Origin: G963665925 sp963665925
Lineage (GTDB): Bacteria; Bacillota; Clostridia; Peptostreptococcales; Acidaminobacteraceae
Direction of reading: 5' to 3'
Assembly (NCBI GenBank): GCA_963665925.1
Contig: OY762511.1
Location: forward strand, 682,001 to 746,000
DNA length: 64,000 nucleotides
This document shows positions 1 through 9,388 of this stretch, piece by piece. Every line of letters starts with the position of its first letter. Position 1 is the stretch's first letter. Both the position numbers and the translations under genes were made by a program. The notes under the pieces were generated by a model. That model was not told the origin of the DNA. It did no database searches and saw only the letters and a list, made by a program, of their open reading frames with translations.

Positions 1-47
1 AGGTAGTTTCTATTCAAGTTTCTGTTCAAGTTACAATCTATCAAGCC

Positions 48-1700
48 TTACGCTCTATGAAACTCTGACAAAATCTCATTCGCCTTATCAAGTACATCTG
101 CGCTCAGTCCCATGAGATGTGCTATGCGCACGGCATCCTTTGGAACCTCCTGCGGGCTGTGAATCTCCTTGAGTTTGTAGTCCATGAGTTCATGCAGAAT
201 TTCCATTCCCAAGCTATATGAAGCTTCCCCTTTATCGAGTCGATCCTTGAGCTTGCTGAAATCAACACCGCCCAGTCCCATTACCTGAAGGTGCTTCACA
301 TCCTGAGCATCTGCTAGTCCATCAAAATGTGTTGTAATAACCGTCATGGACTGGCGTGTCTTCAGCGTGTCAATCAGTGCCTTTGATATGGCGTATCCCT
401 CTTTGGGATTGGTTCCACGCGCCAATTCATCGATGAGAATCAACCCTTTTCCGCTCGAGAGTTCAACCGCCTTTGAAACCTTTACGATTTCTGCGCCGAA
501 CGTGGACAGACCCAGGTCAAGATCTTGTTCGTCCCCTATAGAGACAAATATGAAATCTCTAAGATTCAGACGCATGCTTTCAGCTGGAACAAACAACCCC
601 ATCTGAGCCATCCAAACGAGTAGTCCTGTCATTTTCAGCGTGACAGTCTTTCCACCCATATTTGCACCCGTAATACACGTTGCGCCTTCACGGATGTTCA
701 CACTTACAGGCTTATATATTTTCGACTCCCGTCTAAGACGTTCCTCAACAGCAGGATGTCTGCCATCTTCTATTTCCAGTATTGGTTCATCAGAAATTTC
801 AGGACGCACGCAGTTAAAGGCTGCCGCAAAGTAACTCTGGGCAATATACAGGTCAAGTTTCGCAATCGCCTCAATATTTGCGTGTATTTCTTCAAGGCAG
901 GTCTTCAGTTCTGCCGTAAGAACCTCTCTAACCTTAAAGCTTTCTACATCTTCATCCTGTATGAGTTCTTCCTTTTTTCCCTGCAATGCAACGACTGCTT
1001 CATCCTCGCGGACTCTGAATGTGATATTCATGTAGGTTTCCGCACTATATGCGAGGGATTCGCAGCTTTCCAGTTTCTCGATCAGTGCCTTGCTTTCCTT
1101 ACTGACAGTAATTTCTCCATTTGGACGTATGCGAATATCCAGATCATCTTCCAGACGAAGCCGTTTCGATTTTTGAATGCGTCTGATTTCTTCATCAATG
1201 TCCTTAATGCGTCTTCGAACGCTTGCCAAAGCTTCAGAATACGCATCATACAAATAGAAGGTATTCACACCCTGTTTTTCAGGGTCCAGCAAGGATTCAA
1301 CAAGTGCCAGCCTCTTTATGACAAGCTCGCTTGGAATATTCCATTTAAGGGCCATCATCGCACTTTCGATTTCACCCATCGCCAGTACCATACTCTTTAT
1401 TTCAAAGATTTCCGGTACGCTGAGTGGCTCGTCCTCTTCAATGCGTTTAAGCGATCCGCTCAGGTCCTTAAGCTTCTTGAACTGATTTCTCAGTTCGACG
1501 AAGGTATACCTGTGCCGTTCAATTTGAAGCATCAGTTCTTCAATCACCTGATAGTGCGCTTCAAGCGCTTCCCGATCAACAAGTGCAAAGGGCGCCATTG
1601 AGCGCTTCGCTTGCTGACCATAGGGTGTCTGTGTCTGAATTCGGTCCAAAACAAACCGCCCACCAAGTTTTTCAAATCCGTCTTCATTCAAAAAAATCAT
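48..1700 (-). CDS. kamC: KamC, MutS-like ATPase, likely lysine 5,6-aminomutase reactivase subunit
   Basis: The 550-residue protein carries a MutS C-terminal ATPase domain without the MutS mismatch-recognition domains. Walker A is GANMGGKT (about 345-352), Walker B is LILIDELARGTNP (D424, E425) and a TTHF switch follows. Residues 40-290 are helical and charged, like the MutS lever and clamp region. The 1700 start overlaps the kamB stop by 4 bases, so the two are probably translationally coupled. Proteins of this kind sit in lysine-fermentation clusters beside the B12-dependent lysine 5,6-aminomutase (kamD, kamE), where they are annotated as a reactivating ATPase. That partner would lie beyond the left edge. 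The family is clear; the reactivase role rests on context. Confidence 0.85.
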   Translation of the reverse strand: MIFLNEDGFEKLGGRFVLDRIQTQTPYGQQAKRSMAPFALVDREALEAHYQVIEELMLQIERHRYTFVELRNQFKKLKDLSGSLKRIEEDEPLSVPEIFEIKSMVLAMGEIESAMMALKWNIPSELVIKRLALVESLLDPEKQGVNTFYLYDAYSEALASVRRRIKDIDEEIRRIQKSKRLRLEDDLDIRIRPNGEITVSKESKALIEKLESCESLAYSAETYMNITFRVREDEAVVALQGKKEELIQDEDVESFKVREVLTAELKTCLEEIHANIEAIAKLDLYIAQSYFAAAFNCVRPEISDEPILEIEDGRHPAVEERLRRESKIYKPVSVNIREGATCITGANMGGKTVTLKMTGLLVWMAQMGLFVPAESMRLNLRDFIFVSIGDEQDLDLGLSTFGAEIVKVSKAVELSSGKGLILIDELARGTNPKEGYAISKALIDTLKTRQSMTVITTHFDGLADAQDVKHLQVMGLGGVDFSKLKDRLDKGEASYSLGMEILHELMDYKLKEIHSPQEVPKDAVRIAHLMGLSADVLDKANEILSEFHRA

Positions 1701-2746
1701 CTCGCACCACCTTCCATGACATCAATCACCGGAACCGGTTCAAGGAATCCTTGGAGTCTTTCCCTGAATGTTTTCGGATCAAAATAGTATCCAGCAGGTG
1801 CAAATGGATTTATAGTAACCGCCAACAAGTTTATTTCCTCGAGTACAACAACCTTGAGTCCTTTTCTAAGGAGCAGCTGCCATTCTCTCGATTCCACAAA
1901 TATTTTTGTCGCGTCACGAACGATGAACGTCACTTGCCCGAAGCAGCGCGACGCACCCGCAATGTCAAAGAGAGTTTTCGACACAAGTGAACCGGGCAAT
2001 ATGACATACCGGGTATTTTCACAAAGTGCCTGAGCGATCTTCCGTCCCGCACCAAGTGCAGTCTTAACCGGAATATGCTCTACCTCAAAGCCATCTTTTC
2101 CATGGCGTACAATTTGTATTTCCATCAAGTCTATTGCAGTCCGTGCCATTGCTCGTATTTCTTCCTCAGCCAGCACCGGAAGTCTGAACAAAGATACCTG
2201 ATGTATGCTCTGCTCAATGACCTTGTCCATGTTTCTGCTGAGCACCGCTCCCGTTGCCAGGACCGCTGCATCACTGATAGAAGGGGACGCACTGCTGACA
2301 CGATCCAGCGCGCCGTCGACGATTACAAGTTCAGCGCCATAAGCAATCATTCTTTCGGAAACAGCCCGAATGTCCGCGTTGACGCATGGTCCCGCCAACT
2401 GTACATGTCCGGGACTGATTACCCTTGCGATCATAATGGTTCCCATAGATGTCTTGAAATCTGTCATTTCAAGTATTTCAAGCCTTGCATCCGCACAGTT
2501 GTATAGGCCTTCGGCTGTCGCGATCAATGTTCCGCTATCCACATAGATTGCTGGTTTTTGGGTACAGGTAACCACATCCTGCTGCTCCCCGTCTCTGCCG
2601 ATTGAGGTAAGCCCCAGAACAATACCGTTCTCCATACTTTGATCGATCATTTCATTAAGTGTCACTGTTTTCCCAGCGTTCTTGGCCATGCCCACAACGG
2701 ACACAACCTGATACCGGGATTCTCGGATCAGGTCAATGAGTTCCAT
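1697..2746 (-). CDS. kamB: KamB, P-loop protein, likely lysine 5,6-aminomutase reactivase subunit
   Basis: A 349-residue protein with an N-terminal P-loop, GMAKNAGKT (about 19-27), and no other domain that I recognise. I place the start at 2746 because TTTGGAGG lies 4 bases before it; the upstream in-frame start has no Shine-Dalgarno sequence. It lies between kamA and kamC, overlapping kamC by 4 bases, which is the gene order of lysine-fermentation clusters. In those clusters the pair KamB/KamC is annotated as the reactivase of lysine 5,6-aminomutase. Its biochemical activity cannot be read from the sequence. Confidence 0.75.
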   Translation of the reverse strand: MELIDLIRESRYQVVSVVGMAKNAGKTVTLNEMIDQSMENGIVLGLTSIGRDGEQQDVVTCTQKPAIYVDSGTLIATAEGLYNCADARLEILEMTDFKTSMGTIMIARVISPGHVQLAGPCVNADIRAVSERMIAYGAELVIVDGALDRVSSASPSISDAAVLATGAVLSRNMDKVIEQSIHQVSLFRLPVLAEEEIRAMARTAIDLMEIQIVRHGKDGFEVEHIPVKTALGAGRKIAQALCENTRYVILPGSLVSKTLFDIAGASRCFGQVTFIVRDATKIFVESREWQLLLRKGLKVVVLEEINLLAVTINPFAPAGYYFDPKTFRERLQGFLEPVPVIDVMEGGAR

Positions 2747-2863
2747 AATGCCTCCAAATGTGGCGGCTCGTACCACGAACTTGACTTATTATAAAGAGAG
2801 GTCCGCGGTACTTGCCGTCATAAACTTACTTAAGTAGATGCTTTAAACCGTCCGTTTTCAGTC

Positions 2864-4123
2864 TTATTCGTGATGTGATCTGTCGTGACGATCAAGGTGA
2901 GCCAGTTCAAGGTTGATTTGGTTGCCTTGAAGTAGACCGCCAACACCTGTGATTTTGTGTTTTGCTTCAACACAATCAGAACATTGACACTCATGCTGAT
3001 ATGGCTCTGGCTCAGCGTAAGTTGTAATAACACCTTCGTAGTTTCTTAGAACCACGCGGTCTGGAGACTGTGAAATTACATACTGAGGCATAACTGGCGT
3101 CTTACCGCCACCACCTGGTGCATCAACAACGAAAGTAGGTACTGCGTAACCAGAAGTATGGCCGCGTAGACCTTCGATGATTTCAATACCTTTTGAAACA
3201 GGTGTTCTGAAATGCTCGATACCTGTTGAAAGGTCACACTGATAAATGTAGTATGGACGAACACGCATCTTAACAAGATCATGTACAAGATGACGCATTA
3301 CATGTGTACAGTCGTTTACGCCACGTAGAAGTACAGACTGGTTGCCTAGAGGGATACCAGCATCTGCAAGCATTTCACATGCTTTTTTAGCTTCAGGTGT
3401 AACTTCTTTTGAGTGGTTGAAGTGGGTATTCAGCCAGATTGGATGATATTTCTTCAGCATGCCGACAAGTTCTGGTGTAATACGCTGTGGCATAACAACA
3501 GGCGTTCTTGAACCAAGACGGATAATTTCAACGTGCTCGATTTCACGAAGCTTGCTGATAATGTATTCTAGTTTTTCATCAGCGACTAGAAGACAATCTC
3601 CGCCTGAAAGCAGAACGTCACGAACTTCTTTAGCGCCTCTGATGTATTCGATAGCTGCATCAATGCGATCCATAGGAACACCAGCATCTTGCGCACCGGC
3701 AAAGCGTCTTCTTGTACAGTGACGACAGTACATTGAGCACATATCTGTAATTAGAAGCAGTACGCGGTCTGGGTATCTATGCGTCAGACCTGGAACTGGA
3801 GAATCAGCGTCTTCGTGAAGCGGATCATCCATGTCATTTTTGCTCTTATGTGTTTCGTAAATTGTAGGTACTGCCTGCATGCGAACTGGACAATGCGGAT
3901 CATCTTTATCCATAATCATCGCATAGTAAGGCGTAATGCCCATACGCAAGATTTCTAGAGACTTTTTGATGCCATCCTCTTCTTCTTCAGTGAGGTTGAT
4001 TACTTTTTTAAGATCTTCAATCGTAGTGATACGATTTCTTACTTGCCAAGACCAGTCATCCCACTGCTCTTGAGTTACGTCTTTCCACATCTCTATCTCT
4101 GTGTAATGTCTCATTTGAATCAT
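2864..4123 (-). CDS. kamA: L-lysine 2,3-aminomutase
   Basis: Radical-SAM, PLP-dependent enzyme that converts L-lysine to L-beta-lysine, the first step of lysine fermentation. The 419 residues contain the cluster motif C129-x3-C133-x2-C136 within CSMYCRHCTRRRF, the PLP lysine K341 in PGGGGK and the C-terminal metal cysteines C379, C381 and C384. It closely resembles the Clostridium subterminale enzyme over its length. GGAGG lies only 2 bases before the first ATG (4123), so initiation may use the ATG at 4114, 11 bases downstream of it. It follows kdd after a 335-base structured leader, so it may be regulated separately from kdd within the same operon. Confidence 0.97.
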   Translation of the reverse strand: MIQMRHYTEIEMWKDVTQEQWDDWSWQVRNRITTIEDLKKVINLTEEEEDGIKKSLEILRMGITPYYAMIMDKDDPHCPVRMQAVPTIYETHKSKNDMDDPLHEDADSPVPGLTHRYPDRVLLLITDMCSMYCRHCTRRRFAGAQDAGVPMDRIDAAIEYIRGAKEVRDVLLSGGDCLLVADEKLEYIISKLREIEHVEIIRLGSRTPVVMPQRITPELVGMLKKYHPIWLNTHFNHSKEVTPEAKKACEMLADAGIPLGNQSVLLRGVNDCTHVMRHLVHDLVKMRVRPYYIYQCDLSTGIEHFRTPVSKGIEIIEGLRGHTSGYAVPTFVVDAPGGGGKTPVMPQYVISQSPDRVVLRNYEGVITTYAEPEPYQHECQCSDCVEAKHKITGVGGLLQGNQINLELAHLDRHDRSHHE

Positions 4124-4458
4124 TTCCTCCTATGATCGGGTCAGTTCAGGGGGACGCCGCGTTTCGCAAACGCAGTGGTAACATTTGGTCGGTAAGGTCG
4201 GTTTATAATATACAACGTGGCACTTGCCACAAACCGCGTTCCGAACGGGTGTCACACCCTTAACCCTCCCTCTATACAATCCACATGATTCTTGGCCGAG
4301 ATTCATGCGGTTTGACTCTTGTTCAACAAACTTGCTTTTTGCCTTTTGACAGCTGCATTCTGTGGTCGGTCAGAGCACAACTGCTTAAAAGCGGTATTCT
4401 TCGAGCTGTCATACGGATTTCAGGTCGGTTAATCCGCAGGCACCCGTGATTTTATGTC
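4124..4458 (-). ncRNA. Structured leader between kdd and kamA with repeated ACCGACC motif
   Basis: This 335-base gap holds no gene. Read as minus-strand RNA it contains a row of strong hairpins: 4414-4436 (CGGATT/AATCCG), 4348-4410 (closing stem GACAGCT/AGCTGTC), 4359-4374 (TCTG/CAGA), 4281-4310 (CCGCATGA/TCATGTGG), 4247-4259, 4217-4230 and 4159-4173. The heptamer ACCGACC occurs four times. Two copies lie in the loops of 4414-4436 and 4359-4374, and a tandem pair lies at 4187-4202, about 65 bases before kamA. It has no cobalamin, lysine or glycine riboswitch core that I can recognise. A regulatory RNA is inferred from the structure and repeats alone. Confidence 0.5.
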
Positions 4459-5496
4459 TTATGCGTAAAGATCTGTGTAAATTTTTCTCAGCTCTTCACT
4501 TTCACGCATGATGTTTAGAGAAATGTCAGCATGACCCTTAGTGTAGCCATTGCCGATGATCATTGTTGTATCCATGCCAACGCCTTCAGCGCCAAGAGCA
4601 GCTGCAGTAAAGCTTGTTGCCATAGAGAAGAAGTAAATTACGCCGTCATCTTTAGTAGAAAGAATTGACGCCATTTCTGTATTTGGAATGTTAACGCAGT
4701 TGATTGTAACGTCAGCCATTTCGCCACCAGTTGCTTCACGCATCTTGTCAAGAACTTCAACAGAGTTTGTAGCATCCGCAACGATGAACTCGTCAGCTAG
4801 GCCAGCGCCCATAACAACGTCTTTCATTTTTTCGCTGTGGTTCAGGCAGATTACCTTGCCATTTGGACCAGCGATTCTCTTTGCTTCATATAGACAAAGC
4901 ATACCTGATTTGCCAGCGCCGCCGATTACAAGAACCGTATCGCCTTCTTTAACAAGTTTTCTTGTCTGTGCTGGTGCACCTGCAACGTCAAGAACTGAAA
5001 GTGCAAGGTTTTGAGGTAGATCTTCAGGAAGCTTAGCGTAAATACCTGATTCAAACAGAATTGCTTGACCATCGATATCCACTTGGTCGATGTCTTTACG
5101 TACTTCTTTGATCGCATTGATCTGAAGTGGTGTTAGAGAAAGCGAAACCAATGTTGCAAGCTTGTCTCCAACTTTAAGGTCCGTTTTGCCTTCAAGTGCA
5201 GGACCGATTTCCTTAACTGTACCGATCAGCATGCCGCCTGATCCAGTAACTGGGTTGTGGTGCTTTCCACGCGTCGAAACGATATTTTGCATGATTTCTT
5301 TAATCTTCTCAACATCATTTTCAGCTTGACCCTTGATTTGTGTAAAGCTTGCAGAGTCGATATTCAGTGTTTGAACATCAATAAGCACTTCGTTGTCATA
5401 GATTTCCATTGCATTGTCGATCTTTTGTGCTGGTTGTGGCAGAGCACCTTTTGGCTCGATGACACGGTGTGTACCAAATTTACATCCCTTTTTCAT
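4459..5496 (-). CDS. kdd: L-erythro-3,5-diaminohexanoate dehydrogenase
   Basis: NAD-dependent oxidative deamination of L-erythro-3,5-diaminohexanoate to 5-amino-3-oxohexanoate, the step after the two aminomutases of lysine fermentation. The 345 residues form a zinc-less MDR-like fold with the Rossmann motif VLVIGGAGKSG at about 188-198. GGAGGGT precedes the start by 7 bases. It is the first gene behind a sigma-54 promoter at 5541-5556 and is followed by kamA, kamB and kamC. The neighbouring lysine genes make the assignment firm. Confidence 0.93.
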   Translation of the reverse strand: MKKGCKFGTHRVIEPKGALPQPAQKIDNAMEIYDNEVLIDVQTLNIDSASFTQIKGQAENDVEKIKEIMQNIVSTRGKHHNPVTGSGGMLIGTVKEIGPALEGKTDLKVGDKLATLVSLSLTPLQINAIKEVRKDIDQVDIDGQAILFESGIYAKLPEDLPQNLALSVLDVAGAPAQTRKLVKEGDTVLVIGGAGKSGMLCLYEAKRIAGPNGKVICLNHSEKMKDVVMGAGLADEFIVADATNSVEVLDKMREATGGEMADVTINCVNIPNTEMASILSTKDDGVIYFFSMATSFTAAALGAEGVGMDTTMIIGNGYTKGHADISLNIMRESEELRKIYTDLYA

Positions 5497-5540
5497 TTGT
5501 AAGACCCTCCATTTTTTAATTATTCACGCTCATATATATT

Positions 5541-5556
5541 GCAAGCCCCGTGCCAA
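5541..5556 (-). promoter_or_regulatory. Sigma-54 promoter of the lysine operon
   Basis: On the minus strand the sequence TTGGCACGGGGCTTGC matches the -24/-12 consensus TGGCAC-N5-TTGC, with the GG and GC dinucleotides correctly spaced. It lies 45-60 bases before kdd, and the adjacent gene encodes a sigma-54 activator. Possible activator sites upstream are an AACAC-CTA-GTGTT palindrome (5599-5611) and a near-perfect 16-bp palindrome, AGGAAAACGTTTTTCT (5634-5649). The rest of the 316-base gap holds the activator's terminator. Confidence 0.9.
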
Positions 5557-5723
5557 AAAATCATTTTTCAATTCCGACATCTTTCCTTGGATATTTTCAA
5601 CACCTAGTGTTTTCAAGTGGTTTAGCGATTTTTAGGAAAACGTTTTTCTGAATAATTCCAAAATGCCTACCCTATTTTACTGCGAATTACGCATCAGTTT
5701 CGAGAATTTTGTATTTTCCACAT

Positions 5724-5749
5724 AAAAAAGCGCCGAATTTTCGGCGCTT
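5724..5749 (-). terminator. Rho-independent terminator of the sigma-54 activator gene
   Basis: A GC-rich hairpin with stem AAGCGCCGA/TCGGCGCTT is followed on the minus strand by a run of T. It separates the activator gene from the lysine operon promoter. Confidence 0.9.
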
Positions 5750-5812
5750 GCTGCTAATTCTACTTCTATAAAAGTCCTCATGACCTACCAAGAACCCTAT
5801 GCGCTTATACTA

Positions 5813-7219
5813 TCAACCTGATATTCCAAGTTTCTTAAGCTTATACTGAAGGGTCTGACGCGGAACATTCAAAAGCTTGGCTGTTTGTGTAATATTCTTG
5901 TCTGAGCGTTCGTATGCCTTTAAAATAAAGGCGCGCTCCGCTTTCTCAAGGGACTCCTTCAAAGAAAAATCACCCTCTATGCACTGGGGGACATCAACGA
6001 CGCAGGCAACCTCGCCTTTCAGCTCCCTGAGCTTTATAGGCAGGTCTGCAACCGTTATTTCATCCGTATCCATAACACTGATCGCGCCCTCAATAACGTG
6101 TTCAAGCTCTCTTACATTTCCCGGCCAGTCATATGACCTGAAAATGAGCATAGCTTCCGCAGAAATCCCCTGTACGTTCTTATATAGCTTATTGTTGTAC
6201 TTTTTTACAAAGTGTTTTGACAGATATGGAATATCATCAGACCGTTCCTTCAAGGATGGCAGGTTGATGGTAATGGTATTAAGCCTGTAATACAAGTCCT
6301 GACGCAGGTTTCCAGACCTGACAGCGTCTTCGGGCTTGACATTGACAGCCGTGATAATGCGGACATTCGCATATCTAGGCTTCATGTCACCAATTCTTCT
6401 GAAAACCCCCTCCTGCAGTACTCTCAGGAGCTTAGCCTGAAGCTCCATCGGCATGGAGTTGATCTCGTCCAGAAAGAGTGTTCCGCCGTCCGCCAGTTCA
6501 AAGAGGCCCGGCCGGTCCACAGAGCCTGTAAAGCTGCCGCGCATGGTTCCGAACAAAATACCTTCAAGAAGGCTTGTCGGAAGGGCTGCACAGTTCTGTG
6601 CTATAAAAGGTGCTCCCACACGCCTGCTGCTGTTATGAATGGCCTGTACGAAGAGCTCCTTGCCTGTGCCAGTCTCACCGCAAACCAGTATGGGGGCGTC
6701 TGTCTGCGCCCCTTTTGTCGCAAGCGACTTGAGCTCAAGCATGCGGACATCGTCAGTCACGATATCTGCAAAGGTGTATTTCGCCTCATCCTGCTGGCCG
6801 CCTTTCTTATCGCCATACATTTTGTTTTGTAGATCAACAACCTTTTCACTGAGGGCCTTGACCTCGGTTATATTGTTTGAAAACTCAATGGCTCCCACAA
6901 TTTTCCCATTCTCTCTAAGCGGCAGGGTCGAATTGAGCGTCGTAATCTTTTTTCCTTTATAAGTCGTATAGGTTTGCTGCAAGCCAAACATGGGCATTCC
7001 GCCCCGTATTACCTTGAGTAGGGTACTTGTTTCCTTGGTCAGGGAAGGATATATTTCTAGAATACTCTTTCCGAGGGCAGTTTCAATATTGATATCGTCA
7101 AGCATTGCAGACCGCCGGTTGCAATAGACAAGGTTTCCATCGGCATCAAAAACCTGCACGCCATCATTAATATGATCCATAATCATTTTAAAGTTTTCAG
7201 ACGACAGCAAATCTCTCAT
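5813..7219 (-). CDS. RocR-like sigma-54-dependent activator, probable regulator of the lysine operon
   Basis: A 468-residue enhancer-binding protein. A PAS domain (about 10-120) is followed by an AAA+ domain with Walker A GETGTGKE (181-188) and Walker B TLFLDEIN, and by a C-terminal Fis-type helix-turn-helix (about 440-465). The sigma-54 contact loop reads GSFTGS (228-233) instead of the usual GAFTGA. The surrounding sequence resembles Bacillus RocR, which controls arginine and ornithine use. The gene lies directly upstream of the lysine operon's sigma-54 promoter in the same direction. That makes it the obvious activator, with the PAS domain as likely sensor, although the ligand is unknown. 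GGAGG precedes the start. Confidence 0.88.
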   Translation of the reverse strand: MRDLLSSENFKMIMDHINDGVQVFDADGNLVYCNRRSAMLDDINIETALGKSILEIYPSLTKETSTLLKVIRGGMPMFGLQQTYTTYKGKKITTLNSTLPLRENGKIVGAIEFSNNITEVKALSEKVVDLQNKMYGDKKGGQQDEAKYTFADIVTDDVRMLELKSLATKGAQTDAPILVCGETGTGKELFVQAIHNSSRRVGAPFIAQNCAALPTSLLEGILFGTMRGSFTGSVDRPGLFELADGGTLFLDEINSMPMELQAKLLRVLQEGVFRRIGDMKPRYANVRIITAVNVKPEDAVRSGNLRQDLYYRLNTITINLPSLKERSDDIPYLSKHFVKKYNNKLYKNVQGISAEAMLIFRSYDWPGNVRELEHVIEGAISVMDTDEITVADLPIKLRELKGEVACVVDVPQCIEGDFSLKESLEKAERAFILKAYERSDKNITQTAKLLNVPRQTLQYKLKKLGISG

Positions 7220-7254
7220 ATGTCCTCCATATCATCAACCATTTTCTTGCGCCT

Positions 7255-7280
7255 AATTTTCAGCACCAGTGCCGAAAATT
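7255..7280. promoter_or_regulatory. 26-bp palindrome in the 5' region of the activator gene
   Basis: The arms AATTTTCAGCAC and GTGCCGAAAATT pair with one mismatch around a 2-base centre. The palindrome lies between the activator start (7219) and a TATACT-like -10 on the minus strand at about 7290-7300. It could be an operator for autoregulation, an activator site or an mRNA hairpin. Confidence 0.45.
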
Positions 7281-7331
7281 CAGCACACGCTTAGTATATC
7301 ATGTTTCCGCAAAAACACAACGGACTCTCTA

Positions 7332-9317
7332 TTAAAAGAGCTCTCTCTGAATAGAAGAACTCATGTCTATGAAGCTTTCGTAGACAGGATGGGCACTCAG
7401 CGCCTTGGCACTTCCAACTGCTATTCTTAGTTTTCTGGCACGAGTGAGTGCAACGTTGAGTCTTCTGATGTCGTTTAGAAACCCAAGCCCACCAGCGCCA
7501 GAACGAACAAATGATATAATCACAACATCCTTTTCTCTGCCTTGAAATGCATCTACCGTGTCAACCTGAACACCCTCCTGGTCCAGTGATTCTCTAATCA
7601 AATTCACCTGTCCCTTATAGGGTGTGATCACACCAATGCGTGATGGCTCTATACCGGCACGTATCAGAAGACGGACAAGACCAACCACGCAGTCTCCCTC
7701 TTCCTGGTTCAAATAAGTCGGGCCTTCACCTACTGCTTTTTCATAGCCCTTGACATCAATAAAGGCAGCACTCAGCTTTACCACTTCGTTTATATAAGCT
7801 TTTTCACGCGCATCCAGACGCCCGCAAAGCCCTTCAATCCTCCAGTGCTTATTTTTCTCTCCCGATTCAAGCTGCCCGACATAAAAGGCCTGATTTGGAA
7901 ATCGCATAATTTCATCATTCATCCGGTACTGGATATTGAGCATACTGACCGCAGCCGAACCGTACCGGTCAATAAGCCGTTCAACCAGGGAAAGAGAAAA
8001 CCCCTTTGACTGCGCAAGAGGACTGATGACGGTAGGCGGCAGCTGCTTATGGTCACCAGCCAGTACAAGCTGTTTGCCCTTGACCACAGGAATGAGGGCT
8101 GAGCTCTCCGTACTCTGTGTCGCCTCATCAATAAGCACAAGATCAAAAGTCCATCCTTCAAGGATGTCAGAACCAGCCCCTACATTGGTGGACAAAATCA
8201 CATCCGCTTTTTTGAGCAGGTCTACGGCAATTTCCAGTTCCAATGTGTCCGCCTTCATGAAGCAGGCGTCGATCGCCTCTCTAATTTTCAACCACTTGGA
8301 CATGGATTTCATATCGCTGGCACTCACACCGCGACTGCCCTTGTTCTTTTTTGCAAACCTATGAATATCCGCACTCCGCATCCCCCTGGAATAGCGCGGA
8401 CTTGGCGAAAGATACGCAGCCTGGTCCTTTATCTGAGCAAACGCCGCTTCTCTAAGCGCATCAACATCCTTATATCTTTCATCCTGAATAATCAAATTGT
8501 CGAGAACAATTCCGCTAAGTTTTTCATCAACCTTGAACGGTTGTCCTATGCGTACACACTTGAGCCCACTTTCAAGCAGACGGTCTGCTAAATTGTCAAC
8601 AGCACCATTGGACTGTGCCGTTGCGAGTACAGTCTTACCCTCTCCCACTGCACACCTTATAATTTCAGAGGCGGTTCGTGTTTTACCCGTCCCCGGCGGT
8701 CCATGAACAATATGAAAATCCTTTGCACTCAAAGCCCGAGAAACTGCCGTCATTTGCGATCCGTTCATCCACGCCTGTCCCCTAGACTCCACATTAGCTA
8801 TTTTTGGAATATACTGGTCCTTCTCTCCAATAACCGCAGAAAGGAGACGTACTGAAGCTTCCTTACCATACATGACCGTATCTAGGGCTTCCTGCATACG
8901 CCTGTAGGTCACATCATTCACATACAAGTCAATACGCACACCTGATTTGACCATCCATTTTTCAGGGCGCTGGCCAACAGCTACCACCAGGTGGTATTTT
9001 CCCTTTTCGACGAGCGTGGCTATGGGATTTCCTTTTGAAAGGGGATGTCCCCGACTTATGAGCAGGGCATCGCCAATCTGCATTTCCATTTTGGGAAGTG
9101 CCTCCCCCTGCGCCTTGGCATACTTGATCAGGTAGCGGTGCCCATACAGGTTTCCATATCTGCGTCCACGCATTTCCACCAGAGCACGGCCCTTCTTTTC
9201 CCGTTTGAGGCCACTTAAGCGCTCAATTTCATCTTTATGCCGTCTGATATCTTCATCCCGCTCAAGATTGATTAGATTTCTAAAATGATTGATATAATGT
9301 GTTCTGCTTTTAAACAT
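7332..9317 (-). CDS. Superfamily 1 helicase of the UPF1/IGHMBP2 type
   Basis: Predicted ATP-dependent DNA or RNA helicase of about 661 residues. Motifs in order are GPPGTGKT (Walker A), VLIDEATQS (motif II), LAGDHKQLPP (III), IQYRMND (IV), VDAFQGREKDVVI (V) and NVALTRARK (VI). The N-terminal 200 residues hold a basic OB-like region that precedes the helicase core in this family. I start at the ATG at 9317 because TTGGAG lies 6 bases before it; the longer frame opens with a GTG lacking a good site. It stands alone, 112 bases from the activator gene, and its cellular substrate is unknown. Confidence 0.85.
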   Translation of the reverse strand: MFKSRTHYINHFRNLINLERDEDIRRHKDEIERLSGLKREKKGRALVEMRGRRYGNLYGHRYLIKYAKAQGEALPKMEMQIGDALLISRGHPLSKGNPIATLVEKGKYHLVVAVGQRPEKWMVKSGVRIDLYVNDVTYRRMQEALDTVMYGKEASVRLLSAVIGEKDQYIPKIANVESRGQAWMNGSQMTAVSRALSAKDFHIVHGPPGTGKTRTASEIIRCAVGEGKTVLATAQSNGAVDNLADRLLESGLKCVRIGQPFKVDEKLSGIVLDNLIIQDERYKDVDALREAAFAQIKDQAAYLSPSPRYSRGMRSADIHRFAKKNKGSRGVSASDMKSMSKWLKIREAIDACFMKADTLELEIAVDLLKKADVILSTNVGAGSDILEGWTFDLVLIDEATQSTESSALIPVVKGKQLVLAGDHKQLPPTVISPLAQSKGFSLSLVERLIDRYGSAAVSMLNIQYRMNDEIMRFPNQAFYVGQLESGEKNKHWRIEGLCGRLDAREKAYINEVVKLSAAFIDVKGYEKAVGEGPTYLNQEEGDCVVGLVRLLIRAGIEPSRIGVITPYKGQVNLIRESLDQEGVQVDTVDAFQGREKDVVIISFVRSGAGGLGFLNDIRRLNVALTRARKLRIAVGSAKALSAHPVYESFIDMSSSIQRELF

Positions 9318-9388
9318 ATAGACTCCAATTACCCTCTGCACAGCCTACATACATTCACAAACAAATGAATAGCTTCTGCACCTGCCTA

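Noticed and set aside
756..1601. 281-codon open frame on the plus strand
   Set aside because: It is antisense to kamC, which has Walker motifs and a good start. No ribosome binding site or known family.
4124..4458. Cobalamin, lysine or glycine riboswitch before kamA
   Set aside because: The conserved cores of these aptamers are not present in order; only general hairpins and the ACCGACC repeat are seen.
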